From: Sycobia sp. Sy_11
Taxonomy: Eukaryota > Arthropoda > Insecta > Hymenoptera > Epichrysomallidae
DNA: 64,000 nucleotides
NCBI GenBank assembly: GCA_018907035.1
Contig: JACCIC010000169.1
Coordinates: 673,001 to 737,000 of the forward strand
Direction of reading: 5' to 3'
The notes beneath the pieces are model-generated. The model searched no databases and was not told the DNA's origin. It worked only from the letters and a program-made list of their open reading frames with translations. A program made the translations under genes and the position numbers. The stretch's first letter is position 1. Every line of letters starts with the position of its first letter. Below, piece by piece: positions 12,900 to 23,924 of this stretch.

Positions 12900-13520
12900 C
12901 GTCGACGGTTTCTCACGTCGCAACCCCCCCCCCCCTCGAGACCGGACGATCCTTGTCGAAAAAGCATCAACCTCACCGCGCTGCGGCGTATCATCTTTTG
13001 CCATACCTCATAATGCACACTTTACCTGCGGTTTCGTGAATACGTAGATATACACATCGGAACGGCGCGGTGTGCGCACTACGCATACACGTGAATGTTG
13101 TATATGTATACTGGAGCAGCAGCCAGCAGCAGAGCCGCGGACCGCGGCAGGTACTACAGGAGATTACGGCTTTATAAGTACCAGCGCGTGCTCGCCGGAC
13201 CGAAAAGCGCCTCGTCAGGTGGCCGCTCCTTTACCCTTCGAGCGTCCCTTTTTCGCCCTCCAGCGTTATTTACAGCGGTTGTGTCTTCTCCTCTCTATCT
13301 CTGTCAGTGTCAGTCCCTACCATCCTCCCCTCCCCTCCTCCCGTTCTGTCTCTTGAGAAGGGAGGCCCTGTATATTATTCTCTTGGAACTTCTCTCCCTC
13401 TCACTCTCTACCATCGCTCTGTCCTCTCATTCATTCTTTGGAGAACTCGCAATAACGAACCACAGGACCCTTCGAGCAGGTACCACCCTTGTGCTTGCAA
13501 CAGAATGAAGACATAGAGAG
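12900..13520. other. GC-rich island with C-run and pyrimidine tract
   Basis: A C11 run near 12924-12934, a CpG-dense core at 13040-13260, a pyrimidine-rich block at 13270-13440, and (GA)n at about 13518-13540. The overlapping open frames (up to 137 codons) are Ser/Leu/Pro-rich and unconvincing. Confidence 0.5.
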
Positions 13521-13694
13521 GGAGAGAGAGAGAGAGAGAGGGGGCAACCTTTCTCTATTATAATATCTGCTCCTGCTGTGCAGCAGGTATATACGTACGT
13601 TTCGACGAGGGAGAGAAACGTAATCGGCGTCAAAAGTCAGGCTCGATCTCCACGGTAGATTTACTTTCTAAAACTTCTGTCGCAGCGTCCATCT

Positions 13695-13696
<2 letters not shown>

Positions 13697-13783
<87 letters not shown>
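13697..13783. repeat. (TA)n microsatellite, interrupted once
   Basis: About 43 units with one ATAGATAT interruption near 13734, suggesting two tracts or one point change. Confidence 0.97.
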
Positions 13784-13788
<5 letters not shown>

Positions 13789-13976
13789 GTATGTGAATTA
13801 TGCAGAATGGGAATAATGAAGTTGTATAATGTACCGTAAGGGGTAGCCATTAACATTAGATCTATAATTTTTCGGATTTTTGTATTTTGATCGGAGATAT
13901 TATGTACAACTTGATTAAATTAGTCATGGTTTCCATTCCGTGTATTCTATATTTAAAGCGATAAATATGTTGTATT

Positions 13977-13979
<3 letters not shown>

Positions 13980-14030
<51 letters not shown>
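13980..14030. repeat. (TA)n microsatellite
   Basis: About 25 TA units, only 200 bases from the previous tract. Confidence 0.97.
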
Positions 14031-14032
<2 letters not shown>

Positions 14033-14640
14033 TTTATATATATTTAGATATATTTATATTCGGAAATGAAATTACAGTTTAATTATAGAAAAAATAAATT
14101 AAAAAAAAATCTATTTCCTAGTAAAATTTATTTTAATTAATGAAATAAGCATACTATAGTACTAATTGTAATAGTTAGAAAAACATAATTTAATCTTGCC
14201 GTTGCGAACTATACTTTTAATTCTTTTTATTTCATTCCGAGTAAAATAAGCACATAATAAGTAAATAATAAAAATAGAAAAATAAACGAGAGAAGTATAT
14301 ATGATTGCAGGATTAAGAGTTCTGTGCCGTATGAATTTATGAATAATATTGTATTATAATTTAATTGCTATCAATTATATAGACAAATTAATAAATAGAT
14401 ATTCTTAAATAATAATTCTTAGAGATTAGTATATTTATTTCATTACAACTTGAGTAATTTTTTTCTTGCACTTTGTTATTAAAAATTAATATTACAGAAT
14501 TGTATAACGAGTCTGTTTACCGAATAAAAAAGTATACGCATAGGAGACGTGAATTTGTGATCTGTCATTTCCTGATTTATATACGACTTATCTTGCGAGC
14601 GCTTCTACGAAATTTGAATTATCGCATCTCTATATATAAT
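14031..14640. other. AT-rich DNA, nothing recognised
   Basis: A- and T-rich homopolymer patches only. Confidence 0.6.
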
Positions 14641-15560
14641 GGGAGATAGTGAGCTCGGAACTCTCATAAGAGTATCGATGACTCACATATGCGGCGATAT
14701 ACGCGGGCAGCCACCGACGGTGGCCTTCGTCCACGTACAGCTGGAGACCTTCGCCCCGATGCGCCGCCCCTTCCAACTGCCGGCATCGTTCCACGTTGAA
14801 AAAGATCAAATATAAAAAAGCTCCCTCGTACCACTTTTAATATATATATTATATCGCCATGTGCCGCTACGGAATGGACACTGCGGGTCCCGCATCGGGG
14901 CGCGTCGCCCGATCGCGCGCATACGCGCATGGCACGTATATATACGTGTATGTGCGCACACACGTGCCCTATAAGCTGGCATAAGTATGCGCGCGTCAGC
15001 GAACGACGATTCGTCGCGGAGGTAACTTAGCCGGTGGCGGCGACGACGGCGGCGACGGCGGCGACGGCGACGCATCGATCGCGGGCGGACGTCGGGCGGC
15101 GACCGATGTGCAGCGCGCGCGCGGAGAGAAAGAGATCGCGCCGCCCGCCGCCGGGCGTCCGTGCCAAGAGCAGTTTCGCCGAACGAGTTCGGCCCCCCCT
15201 CCCGCGTGCTCGTCCGCCGGACGAATTCCCATTTCGACTCCTGCTTGCGACCTGGACCGATTCAAAGCCCCCTCTCCCTTCCCGCGCCGCACTCTGCACT
15301 TCCTCCCGTGCGGGGAAAGCAGCGAGAGAGAGAGCAGAGGGTAGAAAGGGGGCGGAAGCTAACGAGGCCGCACGTTGCTCTGGAATTACAACTGCCGTCT
15401 CGTTGCGGATCGTGTATACGCGCGCGCGGGCACACACACAGACACACACACCTCCTTATACCGAGATCGCCTTCTCTCCCGGCTGGAAAGAGCGCGGGGG
15501 GTGGCGCGATCGCCTTAATTGTTCGTTTGCAAGCGGCCCGCCGCCGTCGTGAGGTGTTTG
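14640..15560. other. Large GC-rich, CpG-dense island
   Basis: One of the most CpG-dense parts of the window. It contains a GGCGAC short tandem (about 15034-15072). Frames open on both strands reach 172 codons (15034-15552 plus) and 140 codons (15027-15449 minus). They are Arg/Ala/Pro/Ser-rich and mutually overlapping, so they are not called as genes. A CpG-island promoter of an unseen non-coding or upstream exon is one possibility. Confidence 0.5.
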
Positions 15561-17030
15561 CGCAATTTTACTTTGTTTCGCTCTAGTACCTATCTAAGTT
15601 TCTCCCTCGTCGTTCTTCGATTGTTCCTTCGCGATTTCTTTCTCGGCCCCCCTACCCGCCTCTACTCCACTTTCGCACTCCGTTTTCTAATATATACACC
15701 TGCTGTGCTTGTATTAGCAAGTATACCGCGTGCTTCTCATTTTCGCTACCCTCTGCACTTGTGTTTCTTTGCTTTCCTCTTGCTCGTTCTGCTTGTGCTC
15801 TCGACCGAAATGCTATGCGCCTAAGGATGATAATGTAAAGATTGCCGCAAATCGTCGGCTAATTTCCGCCGTGCAGTTTTATTTCGGCGTCCGAATAAAA
15901 ATTATTTAACTTTATGTTAAATTTGACGTTCATTACTATTGCTGTGCAGTGGCCAGTTTTTTTCTAGGTCCAATCAAGATCATATATATATTTCGGGTTT
16001 TTATATAATCAACAAACTTTTCTATGTATGGCCGAGATTTTTGTTGACGAATTTAAAAATTTTTGACACATTCGAGTACTTGAATCGCTGGAAGCGTACA
16101 AATAACTGCAGTAGGCTAGGTATCTGCTAATTTATGCTAGAATTTTTACGTTAGTAAAGTCAATACGCTCATTGTCTCTTCTAAATGAACTATTATTAAC
16201 CTATAATGCCTTCATTGTGACCGAATAACAATGATTTTAACATCAATTATATTTTTAAAGTTACTTTTTTTGTTTGTTAATAACACGATCATATATTTAA
16301 AAAATTAATTTTGTTTTTCTTAAACGACTTTTATATAACAACTGGAAATAATAAATGAAATAAGAAATGTCAAATTGGTCGTTATTATTTCCAGTTTATA
16401 ACAGTATAATACCTACTATAGTCATAAAACATTTAAATAATATTACGAGTAGTTTATAATATTATTGTGTAGAATAAAACGTTATAAATAATTTTATTTA
16501 TTAACAGTATATTTAGTATAAAAATTACATTAATTAATTAAGTAGCTATATAAAAAATATTGGCATATCCCTTAGAGATATATTATTTTAAGCGTAGATA
16601 TATAATCATTTATAAACTGATTTAATTTATTGTTAAAGCTTATTTATATATTTCTTAATATTGTATATGACAATGTATTGTGTTAACATCAATTTTATTC
16701 GCTTATAATTTAAATTTTTACTCAAAACTGAAATAAACAAAAATTTAAATTTAAATTTCTTTTTTCGTCCACGGAAATCAAGCATACTAATAAACATTTT
16801 ATCGTTATTTTTTTTTTTTTGAAATCATGTAATGATTTGTTTTCCACGATGAAGGTGACTGATTTTATTCGCCGGCCGCACATAGTTTACGAGAATGTCC
16901 GAAGGCTTTAATGCCATTCATAAATTATTATTATATCATACGCGTAATTATATTAAAAGTATATAATCTAATACGTGACAATACTAGAAATTTGTCTTAG
17001 GTAACTTTTTATATTTACACTGCGCAAAAA
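15561..17030. other. Pyrimidine-rich then AT-rich DNA, no gene
   Basis: A pyrimidine-rich block runs to about 15810. A mixed patch at about 15840-15900 (GCCGCAAATCGTCGGC onward) stands out from the AT-rich remainder, which includes a T12-type run near 16809. No coding signal. Confidence 0.5.
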
Positions 17031-17034
17031 AACT

Positions 17035-17410
17035 TTGCAACTTTCGCTCCCGGAGAGAGAGAGCGAGGAGAGAGGAGGGTAAGGGACACAAGGAGAGTCG
17101 AAACATACACAGATATGAAAGAAAAAGCCAGGCATCGTCGTCGAGAGGTTCTCGAAAAGTTCGTTGGGCGACATCTCCGGGAGGGACGACCGTTTCATTA
17201 GCGCTGCCTGCCGTAGTCGTCGTATAGAGGCAGCCTCGAGGGCGACCTCGGCTTCGTCGCTAGACTCGCGCGCGCAACAGTACGCCACCGCCAAGTTGAA
17301 CCGCAGAGCCCCCCCCCCCTTACCCATCAGACTAACTACACTGTAGCGGGAAATTCCAACCCCTCCGAGAGTATCTCGCGCGAAGACCGCGTGACTTCGG
17401 TTCCGCATGT
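17035..17410. other. GC-rich island
   Basis: GA-rich at the left (17050-17095), CpG-dense in the middle, and a C9 run near 17311-17319. A 146-codon minus frame (16968-17408) covers it. It reads Arg/Ser/Ala-rich with no recognisable motif, so I leave it uncalled. Confidence 0.4.
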
Positions 17411-17559
17411 GTTCTATTAGATATGTATTCTATATATACCACCGCGTTTTTCTCGAACTGCCCACCCTCTTCTCCTCCTCCCTCTTCTTAAGAAACGATT
17501 ATATATAATAAATCTGTGGCGACGACGACGATGAAGCTCCGCGCATCAAGATTCCATTA

Positions 17560-17700
17560 CCTGCGAGTGTATCTGTGTGTCCGCGCTTACGTGCGCTTAC
17601 GCGCGTCTGTATGCATGTGCATCATACACACATACTCACATACATCCATAGATACACACATGCATACATCCATAAATGCACGCGTACACACACGGACCAT
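17560..17700. repeat. Degenerate (GT)/(CA)-rich simple sequence
   Basis: Imperfect TGTGTCCG/TGCGC motifs, then CACATACATCCATA motifs. Cryptically simple, giving His/Thr/Cys-rich spurious frames on both strands. Confidence 0.7.
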
Positions 17701-17759
17701 CGATCGGTAATTGAATTCTGCGTTTCTAGGTTGGGCAAAACTCCAAGAGTTTTTGCGGG

Positions 17760-18070
17760 AGTTATGTCTGTATATACCATGGGGCGGATTTTTAAGAAGC
17801 ATAGTTGCATATTTTGTTTTTCAGAGCAGAGTGTAACAGTTTCATTTAGATCGCGTTCCTCGTCTCTCCATTCCTCGTAGTTAATGGCATTTCTTGAGGA
17901 AATGCCTTTCTGGTTTGAAAACAGGAAATAATAATCAAAGGCTGTTAAATCTGGAGAATATCGTGGATATACGATGGTTGTTTGTAGATCGAAACAATGA
18001 GATTTTTCGATATCGTGAATACATAAGTGATTTCACGATTGAATTTATGGTCGATCATATGCGGCGCTCA
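17760..18070 (-). pseudogene. mariner-family transposase fossil (C-terminal catalytic part)
   Basis: Read on the minus strand, 17963 down to about 17910 encodes Y-S-P-D-L-x4-D-Y-Y-F-L-F. This matches the mariner transposase signature (YSPDL..DY.LF) that holds the third catalytic Asp. About 100 bases upstream in the same direction (near 18050) the bases for Arg-Pro-His persist as a remnant of the HDNARPH block, and the distance fits a D34D mariner. The reading needs at least one frame change near 17965, and weak similarity continues to about 17850 (an Asn-Tyr-Glu-Glu segment). No catalytic N-terminal part or terminal inverted repeats were identified. I infer a dead, heavily decayed insertion; the family call is reasonable but rests on a short motif. 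Confidence 0.6.
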
Positions 18071-18074
18071 TTGG

Positions 18075-19120
18075 TCGGACGTCTTTTTCGCATGACAGTT
18101 AATTATTCATCGAAAATTTGTTACTCAATAGATTGGTGACGATTAATACAACGTCGGTTAAATTGCGCACTTTCGATCTCGAATCGTCCAATATCCGTCG
18201 ATGGATTTTGGATCGATGATTATACTCCGGTGCAACGAATTTCTTAGTACAACCCGAGCCTTAAGCGTTCCGCGTAAGTTGTTATACTCTGATAAGGCCA
18301 CTACTCTCCCAAGCCACTTTTTAATTATTGAAATTGACGAATATAGAGTTCTCCATTAAATCTATCAAACCTCACCTACATGTTTTGAGTAATGACCTCT
18401 TTTTGTAGACCCAAAATAATGCTTAATTACTAATCGAATTTCTTTCCACCAAATTTATGAAATTTAATTGTATGTTATTGCAAGACGATGGTTTAAAAGT
18501 TCAAAATAATTATACTCCACTTTGCCTTTATTATCCGATGGGACAAACTCAAAATACAATGTAGTCGAGTGGTTTTGAGAGTTTCGTAAATAGTGCATTT
18601 GAAAAATTGGGCGTAAAAATAGCTTATGAGTATCTTGTATTTAGGGATACGAACCAACGGTTGCGAAAGTAGTATTAAGAGCGTGGAGAAGTGGCCTCAC
18701 CGATGTCACGTCGCGCGCTATATTCAACTTTGAAAGAACTTGACATTAAATATTATACAGATGATATATATGTATATATATACATATATTGTAGATTGTT
18801 AGGCTCGCGTTGCACGTTGGAGCACCTGTTGTATATTTATTATATATCTTTATTGTATCTGCAATTTCAAACCTTCGAATTTCTGATAAAAATTAAGGCT
18901 ATAATTCAATAACAAACTGCAAAAATACAGTATTCACAATATTGTTCATCTGCCAACTATTGCTTTTGTCCATAATTCAGATGAATCTCTGGTTCAGACG
19001 CTCTTTGTCTTCGATATAAAAACCACCACTTTCGAAGCGTGCAGTTTTCTTTAAATTAAATTAAGAAAGTAAAATTTCTCTCATATGCTCTTTTACTGGA
19101 ATGCAATTCGCTATATTTAA
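18075..19120. other. AT-rich DNA, possibly remnant transposon DNA
   Basis: No open frame of note. The part next to the mariner fossil (18075-18700) may contain its further-decayed 5' half, but I cannot read any motif in it. A short (TA)n lies near 18765-18785. Confidence 0.4.
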
Positions 19121-19127
19121 CGCAAAA

Positions 19128-19332
19128 AAAAATTAATAAATATTTTTTCATTGGTCTTACAGTCCAATCAAATCAATCGAAAACACAATACGTAACAACA
19201 TCAATACACATCTACATAAACATTAATACATAAATACACAAAAATAATAAAAACAAAAATAAAAATTAAATTAAAAATTATAATGACAGTCGGACTGTCC
19301 TTATTTACGATCACCCTCGTAGACTAATCTGA
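19128..19332 (+). repeat. Penelope terminal repeat, left copy (A)
   Basis: Follows the 3' end of the pseudogene. Near-identical in inverse orientation to 20342-20555, apart from small indels. It lacks about 66 bases present at 20284-20350 of the right copy. Confidence 0.88.
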
Positions 19333-20258
19333 ACCAAATTGAAGATCCAGTCTTTTTTTTTCCTATTTGTCCAATATAGTATTTATTACAATCCATGCAA
19401 TTAATTTTGTAAACAACTCCTGATTTTAAACATAAATCATCCCTATCTTTGCAATTATTAAACAACCTACTCAAATTATTGCTATTTTTAAAGAAAATTT
19501 GAATGTTATATTTCCGAAAATTTCTTTTAATTCTTGCAGATAATCCTCTAACATATGGTAAGACAATAATTTTGCCTCTGTTAACATCAACTCCTGCACT
19601 ATGTCTATTTTCGGTATTATAAATATCAAACAATCTCTCAGCAATTAAACTATTAATAAATTGAATTAGATAACCATTATTAATAAAAGTTTCTCTTACT
19701 ATCTGTAAATTATGTTGTCTAAAATCTTTATGTGACAATTTTATTGCTCTGTCAATGACACCCTTTAATGCTCCAATTTTGTTTCAGAATTGGTGGTGTG
19801 AATTAAAATCTAAAAACCTACCTGACGAAGTTGGCTTTCTGTACCAATTAAGTTTCACCTTATTATTACTACATCTAATTACATTAATGTCCAAAAAACT
19901 TAACTGATTATTAACCTCAACTTCCCTTGTAAATTTAATTCTGTCATGTACAGAATTAAAAACATCTACCATTTCATTCACAAAAACTCCTGGAACAATT
20001 GTAAAGATATCATCAATATATCTCTTAAATATCATTGGTTCCAAAAGCAATTTTGACAAGGCTATACTTTCTAATTTTTCCATAGCTAAATTAGCTATAA
20101 CCGGTGACAAAGGTGACCCCATTGGACATCCGTATCTTTGTTCATAAAATTTATTATCAAAGGAAAAATTGGGATATTAAAAACTAAATTCATTGCTTTA
20201 ATAAATTCATTAATTGTTAATTTTGTATATAAATTAATTTCATGCCATTTCTCCTGTA
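19301..20258 (-). pseudogene. Penelope-like reverse transcriptase / GIY-YIG endonuclease pseudogene
   Basis: The gene reads from right to left and is cut at its 5' end, at about 20258, where the inverted repeat begins. The first readable part (about 20258-20175) ends near a frame change. Then come the block around GCPMGSPLSPVIANLAME (20135-20078), the catalytic YIDD (about 20006-20017) and SFLDINV. An in-frame TGA at 19784-19786 splits the frame; after it the same frame continues to 19301. A GIY-YIG-like motif, VVYKINCMDCNKYYIGQIG, lies at about 19425-19365, and the frame then runs into the terminal repeat. Full-length proteins of this family are typically 700-900 residues, so more than half is missing. 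The enzyme family makes cDNA from its RNA and nicks target DNA with the GIY-YIG domain. This copy cannot be active. Confidence 0.93.
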
Positions 20259-20261
20259 GAA

Positions 20262-20580
20262 TTGGACTGGATCTTCAATTAGGTAAGGGTGTTGGGGACT
20301 GTCAGACTGCACTTTACTAACAAAAAAATTTTTTTAGCTAATACTTTATTTTCAGATTAGTCTACGGGGGTGATCGTGAATAAGGACAGTCAGACCGTCA
20401 TTATAACTTTTAATTTAATTTTAATTTTTGTTATTATTATTTTTGTGTATTGATGTATTAATGTTAATGTAGATGTGTATTGATGTTGTTACGTATTGTT
20501 TTCGATTGCATTGATTGGACTGTAAGACCATTGGAAAATATTTATTAATTTGTATATAAGCAGTGGACAAAAGTACAATT
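20262..20580 (-). repeat. Penelope terminal repeat, right inverted copy (A')
   Basis: Inverted partner of 19128-19332. It begins with a short stretch (TGGATCTTCAATTAGG) that also occurs at the 3' end of the coding region. It then carries an intron-like insert absent from the left copy, then the shared palindrome and ACAGTCC block. It ends with CAGTGGACAAAAGTACAAT. Confidence 0.85.
20283..20355 (+). other. Intron-like segment (73 bp) inside the Penelope repeat
   Basis: Begins AG|GTAAGGG, has an exact TACTAAC branch-site consensus at 20315-20321 followed by a T7 tract, and ends TTTATTTTCAG|. Penelope of Drosophila virilis is known to carry a roughly 75-bp intron in its pseudo-LTR region, so a functional or former intron is a good fit. 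The branch motif recurs in related copies in this window. Confidence 0.55.
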
Positions 20581-20589
20581 AAATTATTT

Positions 20590-21420
20590 AAGAAAAAAAT
20601 TGTTGTGGATAAATTTATATTCACTTTGATACATCAAATTTGGTAGATTTTTTGTACGCTCATTGAGTTGCGACAGTCGACATTGTCAAAAAATGGAACA
20701 AAGGATGGATATGAGTAGGTAACAAATGCGAGTTTTTTATGTTTAGTCTTACAAACCCAATGTGTGTGCGCGCGTGCGCGCGCGTGTGTCTGTATGGTTG
20801 TGTGTGCAGGAACCATATATGCGGTACTCTTATATACAAAATGGTCACATTCATATGCATGCGTATGCGTTTGTATTCTATTCTCTTCTTTAGAGTCACG
20901 CAATAAATGTACACCGAGGTCATTGCATCGCAACATCGGCATCGCAATGGGAGAGCGTTGCCCTTATGCAAACTAAACCCCTGCCCAAGGGATTCGACAT
21001 TCTCTTGCCTTTTCTTTTTCATGTACATTTTTAATATTTAGAAGTTTTATGTAAATTTTTAGTACATAAAAATACAAAAGAAGTCGAAAGCTTTAAACTA
21101 ATCACACGAGTGTAACGTGATGCTTTTTCACATTACTAATATTAAAATAGGGTTATATTTAATTAAAACACAATCAGATAGAAAGCATGTTTTTTTAATT
21201 ATAGGATATGTTTGAAGCTTAATGAAGAGCTTATTCTGCCATGAAGGTGATAAAACGTTTATAGCGATCATATGTATACGACATATGTACGTATATGTCT
21301 ATTGTTCTCAGTATATACATATAGATTTGCATGCTGCACTATTCGGCTGTATAAGAAGCGTTTTATTATTTAGAGGGAACTCTACGTCGAGGTTTTAATC
21401 TTGGCGCATCGAATGGCAGA
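20590..21420. other. AT-rich DNA with a (TG)/(CG) simple patch, no gene
   Basis: A TGTGTGCGCGCGTGCG-type simple patch lies at 20759-20790; the surrounding open frames on both strands are low complexity. A TATG/CATA-rich stretch lies at 21265-21320. Confidence 0.55.
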
Positions 21421-21422
21421 CA

Positions 21423-21695
21423 TTGCCATTGTATATGATTCAAGTTTTGTTCATAGTAATTATAGAGGCATTGAGCATTTTCGGTAATCCCTATTCTTGC
21501 TCAGTCAACAGATTAGAATGGTTTGATCGGCAACGATTTACAATGTTTCGGTGGTTCAAATTTGAGTGCATAAATCAAGATTTTTTAACGTTGTTACAAA
21601 ATAATTTGGACAATCATGAGCGTTTGAATACAGCATATTCTTTAAAGATCGCGTTTGTAACGTTTATCGAATTTTTCTTATATGTTGTACTGTGA
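21423..21695 (+). other. Unassigned 90-codon open frame
   Basis: A frame with a hydrophobic N-terminus, a Trp/Phe/Arg-containing middle (residues 30-47) and a hydrophobic C-terminus. Its composition is more protein-like than most frames here. I recognise no family, no upstream promoter element and no splice sites. It may be a degenerate mobile-element fragment or chance. Confidence 0.15.
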
Positions 21696-21804
21696 GATTA
21701 CCTTCTGGTGTTTACTTCTGTATGAAAATTCTATATCGGTATAGAATCATTTTTAATAATGTTGGTATGCAACGAGTATATGCACTATACAAATTAAACT
21801 GTGG

Positions 21805-22060
21805 ACGCTAATGTGGATCAGTGCAAGTCTATACCCGCACTGTTCCTGAACCGACCTGAGTTCCACCTGCAGAAATGCTGAGGATACAAAAGGGACAGAC
21901 CGATCCGGGCACCGTTATTCCCGAGAGTGAGAGCAGTCGAGTGCGGCCAATATACAGTGCTACATTTGTACTTAATATTATATTGTATTTTCACATGTAA
22001 TTTATTATTTGATTTATCAGTGCTCTGATCACAGTTGTATTTCACTAATTAAATAAAGTT
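21805..22060. other. GC-richer block ending in AT, possible solo LTR or UTR
   Basis: A block of about 150 bases of balanced composition (21815-21960) with a sharp left edge, followed by an AT-rich tail that ends in AATAAAGTTG (polyadenylation-like AATAAA at about 22053). This layout resembles an LTR or a transcript 3' end, but no partner copy, coding region or TG...CA boundary was established. Confidence 0.25.
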
Positions 22061-22260
22061 GTTTATTAGAATAAAGTTTAGATTCTTCTAATTAAATCAA
22101 CAAATAATCATAGAAATATGAAAGAGATGTATGAATATAGAGGTATAAAAGTAATAACTGCACTTCAAAAATGAAAATGAATTTTAGATTTTATTATAAA
22201 CATATATTTAAAACAATTAAAGTTATATTATTACTTGATACTATCTAAAGTATTCTATAT

Positions 22261-22291
<31 letters not shown>

Positions 22292-22310
22292 TATATGTGT
22301 GTGTGTGTGT
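22261..22310. repeat. (AC)n-(AT)n-(GT)n symmetric inverted repeat
   Basis: About eight AC units, an AT-rich centre with a single G, then about eight GT units. The whole block is an almost perfect palindrome able to form a hairpin or cruciform. Confidence 0.9.
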
Positions 22311-22568
22311 ATATATAAAAATTAGAAATGGTAAATCTATTGATTATTTTATTTACAATAAATGTTCTTCACGAATGATTTATGGCATTATGCGTTAAAT
22401 CGAATTTCCTCGTTGGTAAATGGACAATTTAGTGTGCATATATAATATATTTTACGCAATCGCCTATGTATTCGAGTTATCTAAGTTGTATAGATTATTA
22501 TCTGTAGTTATAACTATTGAGTGAAGTGAACTATATAAATTATTCACCTATATGATCTATAAATGCGA

Positions 22569-22569
<1 letters not shown>

Positions 22570-22616
<47 letters not shown>
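22570..22616. repeat. (TA)n microsatellite
   Basis: About 23 TA units. Confidence 0.97.
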
Positions 22617-22618
<2 letters not shown>

Positions 22619-22755
22619 GCCAATCAAATTCTAACAGATTTTAGAGAGCGATGAAATCGACTTACTGCTCGCAGTTTATAACTCTCGTCGCGATTGATAT
22701 CGAAAACAACATGCATGTGTGCAGAATCGTTTTGAACTATTTCGGATTGGCACTT

Positions 22756-22759
<4 letters not shown>

Positions 22760-22811
<52 letters not shown>
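22760..22811. repeat. (TA)n microsatellite
   Basis: About 25 TA units, 145 bases from the previous tract. Confidence 0.97.
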
Positions 22812-22812
<1 letters not shown>

Positions 22813-22849
22813 GAAAGGATTCGATCTAAAGCATATATATAGATATATG

Positions 22850-23205
22850 CGAGAGCTCCTTTCAATATTGCGCGCCTATATTCAAAAAGAATCAATTCGC
22901 GCGAATTCTCGCGGTCGGCGAGGCGCAAGAACATCAGGAACTGCGCGCGCGATAGTACGTGATTCGGTTCTCTAAATTTCCGTCATCTTTTGGCAATTTA
23001 TATGCGGTAGCTGAGAGAGAGAGAGAGAGAGAGAGAGAGGAGCAAGGGCGGCCGTATTAATTCACGCAGATTGCTATCGCTGACAGCTGCGGGGTGGGAG
23101 CTCCCTATATAGCCCTAGCGCGCCGGGGATAGCAAAGATCGATCACCGTATATACCGCAATGCGTGTCTATCGCAAGGCGCCCCTATATTATAGACATAA
23201 TTAGG
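22850..23205. other. GC-rich island with (GA)n
   Basis: CpG-richer DNA with a (GA)n tract of about 14 units at 23012-23039. No open frame of note. It repeats the island-plus-GA-tract layout seen elsewhere. Confidence 0.45.
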
Positions 23206-23209
23206 CCAT

Positions 23210-23910
23210 TGCTCCCATTTATGGCTAATTGGAATGTTGGATAAGATCGTAAGACATACTATGCACGCTGAAATCGTGGAAAATAACTCGTGGATAATAT
23301 GTATATAATATATCGACGCGATCGAGACCGACGTGTGCGCGAATCTAATGCATATAATGGATTTGAATATGTCGAGAACCCCGAGGAACTTGGATTATTG
23401 CTCTCAGGTGCAGCTTCGATATTTCTTACTTTTATCGGATAAACTATATAAGTCGGACGTTTACTGTATGCGGGATAAGAGAAAAGATGAAATTGAAATA
23501 TTATATCGACGCCTTTAAGGATCAGTATGTACATTTCAAATATTGAATCGAAAATTGGCACTTTTCATATTTTTCTGCGGAGGACTTTAGCGCGCCATTG
23601 ATAATTTTGCGTTGGAAACTACATAGGAATTGATTTACGCCGCGTATTATCAATTGTGCTACCTGCATTGCAAATATTGCTGTTTTTTTTTCAGGACGCT
23701 CATATATCATACTAGACCTATAAAAGTCGCATATGTAATATTTTGAAATGCTTTAGTGGGAGTTATATTAGATATAAATTTAGTTATAAAATACTTCGTA
23801 TTTGTAAGTAAATATGATAGATCTAATTCGTTGCTATTGAAATTCTATCTATACTCTCTATAATGAAAATGACGAACAACGAACCTACCCCTATCCTAGT
23901 GCGGAGTATA
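23210..23910. other. Mixed to AT-rich DNA, no gene called
   Basis: Two overlapping frames (100 codons minus at 23259-23561, 61 codons plus at 23333-23518) show no motif. A T9CAG acceptor-like sequence at 23684-23694 has no evident partner exon. Confidence 0.5.
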
Positions 23911-23913
23911 GTG

Positions 23914-23924
23914 CACACGCACAC

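Larger units (their letters stand above)
19128..20580 (-). mobile_element. Penelope-like retroelement, 5'-truncated, with inverted terminal repeats
   Basis: A 1.45-kb copy. The minus strand encodes the C-terminal half of a Penelope-type reverse transcriptase, then a GIY-YIG-like segment. The left repeat (19128-19332) and right repeat (20262-20580) are inverted copies of one terminal sequence with high identity over about 200 bases. Both contain GGTCTTACAGTCC, a palindromic GACWGTC element and a GATCACCC(C/T)CGTAG block. Inverted pseudo-LTRs joined to a 5'-truncated body are a known arrangement for Penelope-like elements. The outermost right bases carry GTGGACAAAAGTAC, shared in reverse with the copies at 58993 and 62967. 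Confidence 0.9.

Noticed and set aside
15034..15552. 172-codon plus-strand open frame in the 15 kb island
   Set aside because: At least four other long frames on both strands cover the same bases. The composition is Arg/Ala/Pro/Ser-rich and no domain is visible; low stop density in CpG-rich DNA explains it.
23684..23694. Strong splice-acceptor-like T-run plus CAG
   Set aside because: No downstream donor or protein-like exon; T-rich tracts ending in CAG are common in AT-rich DNA.
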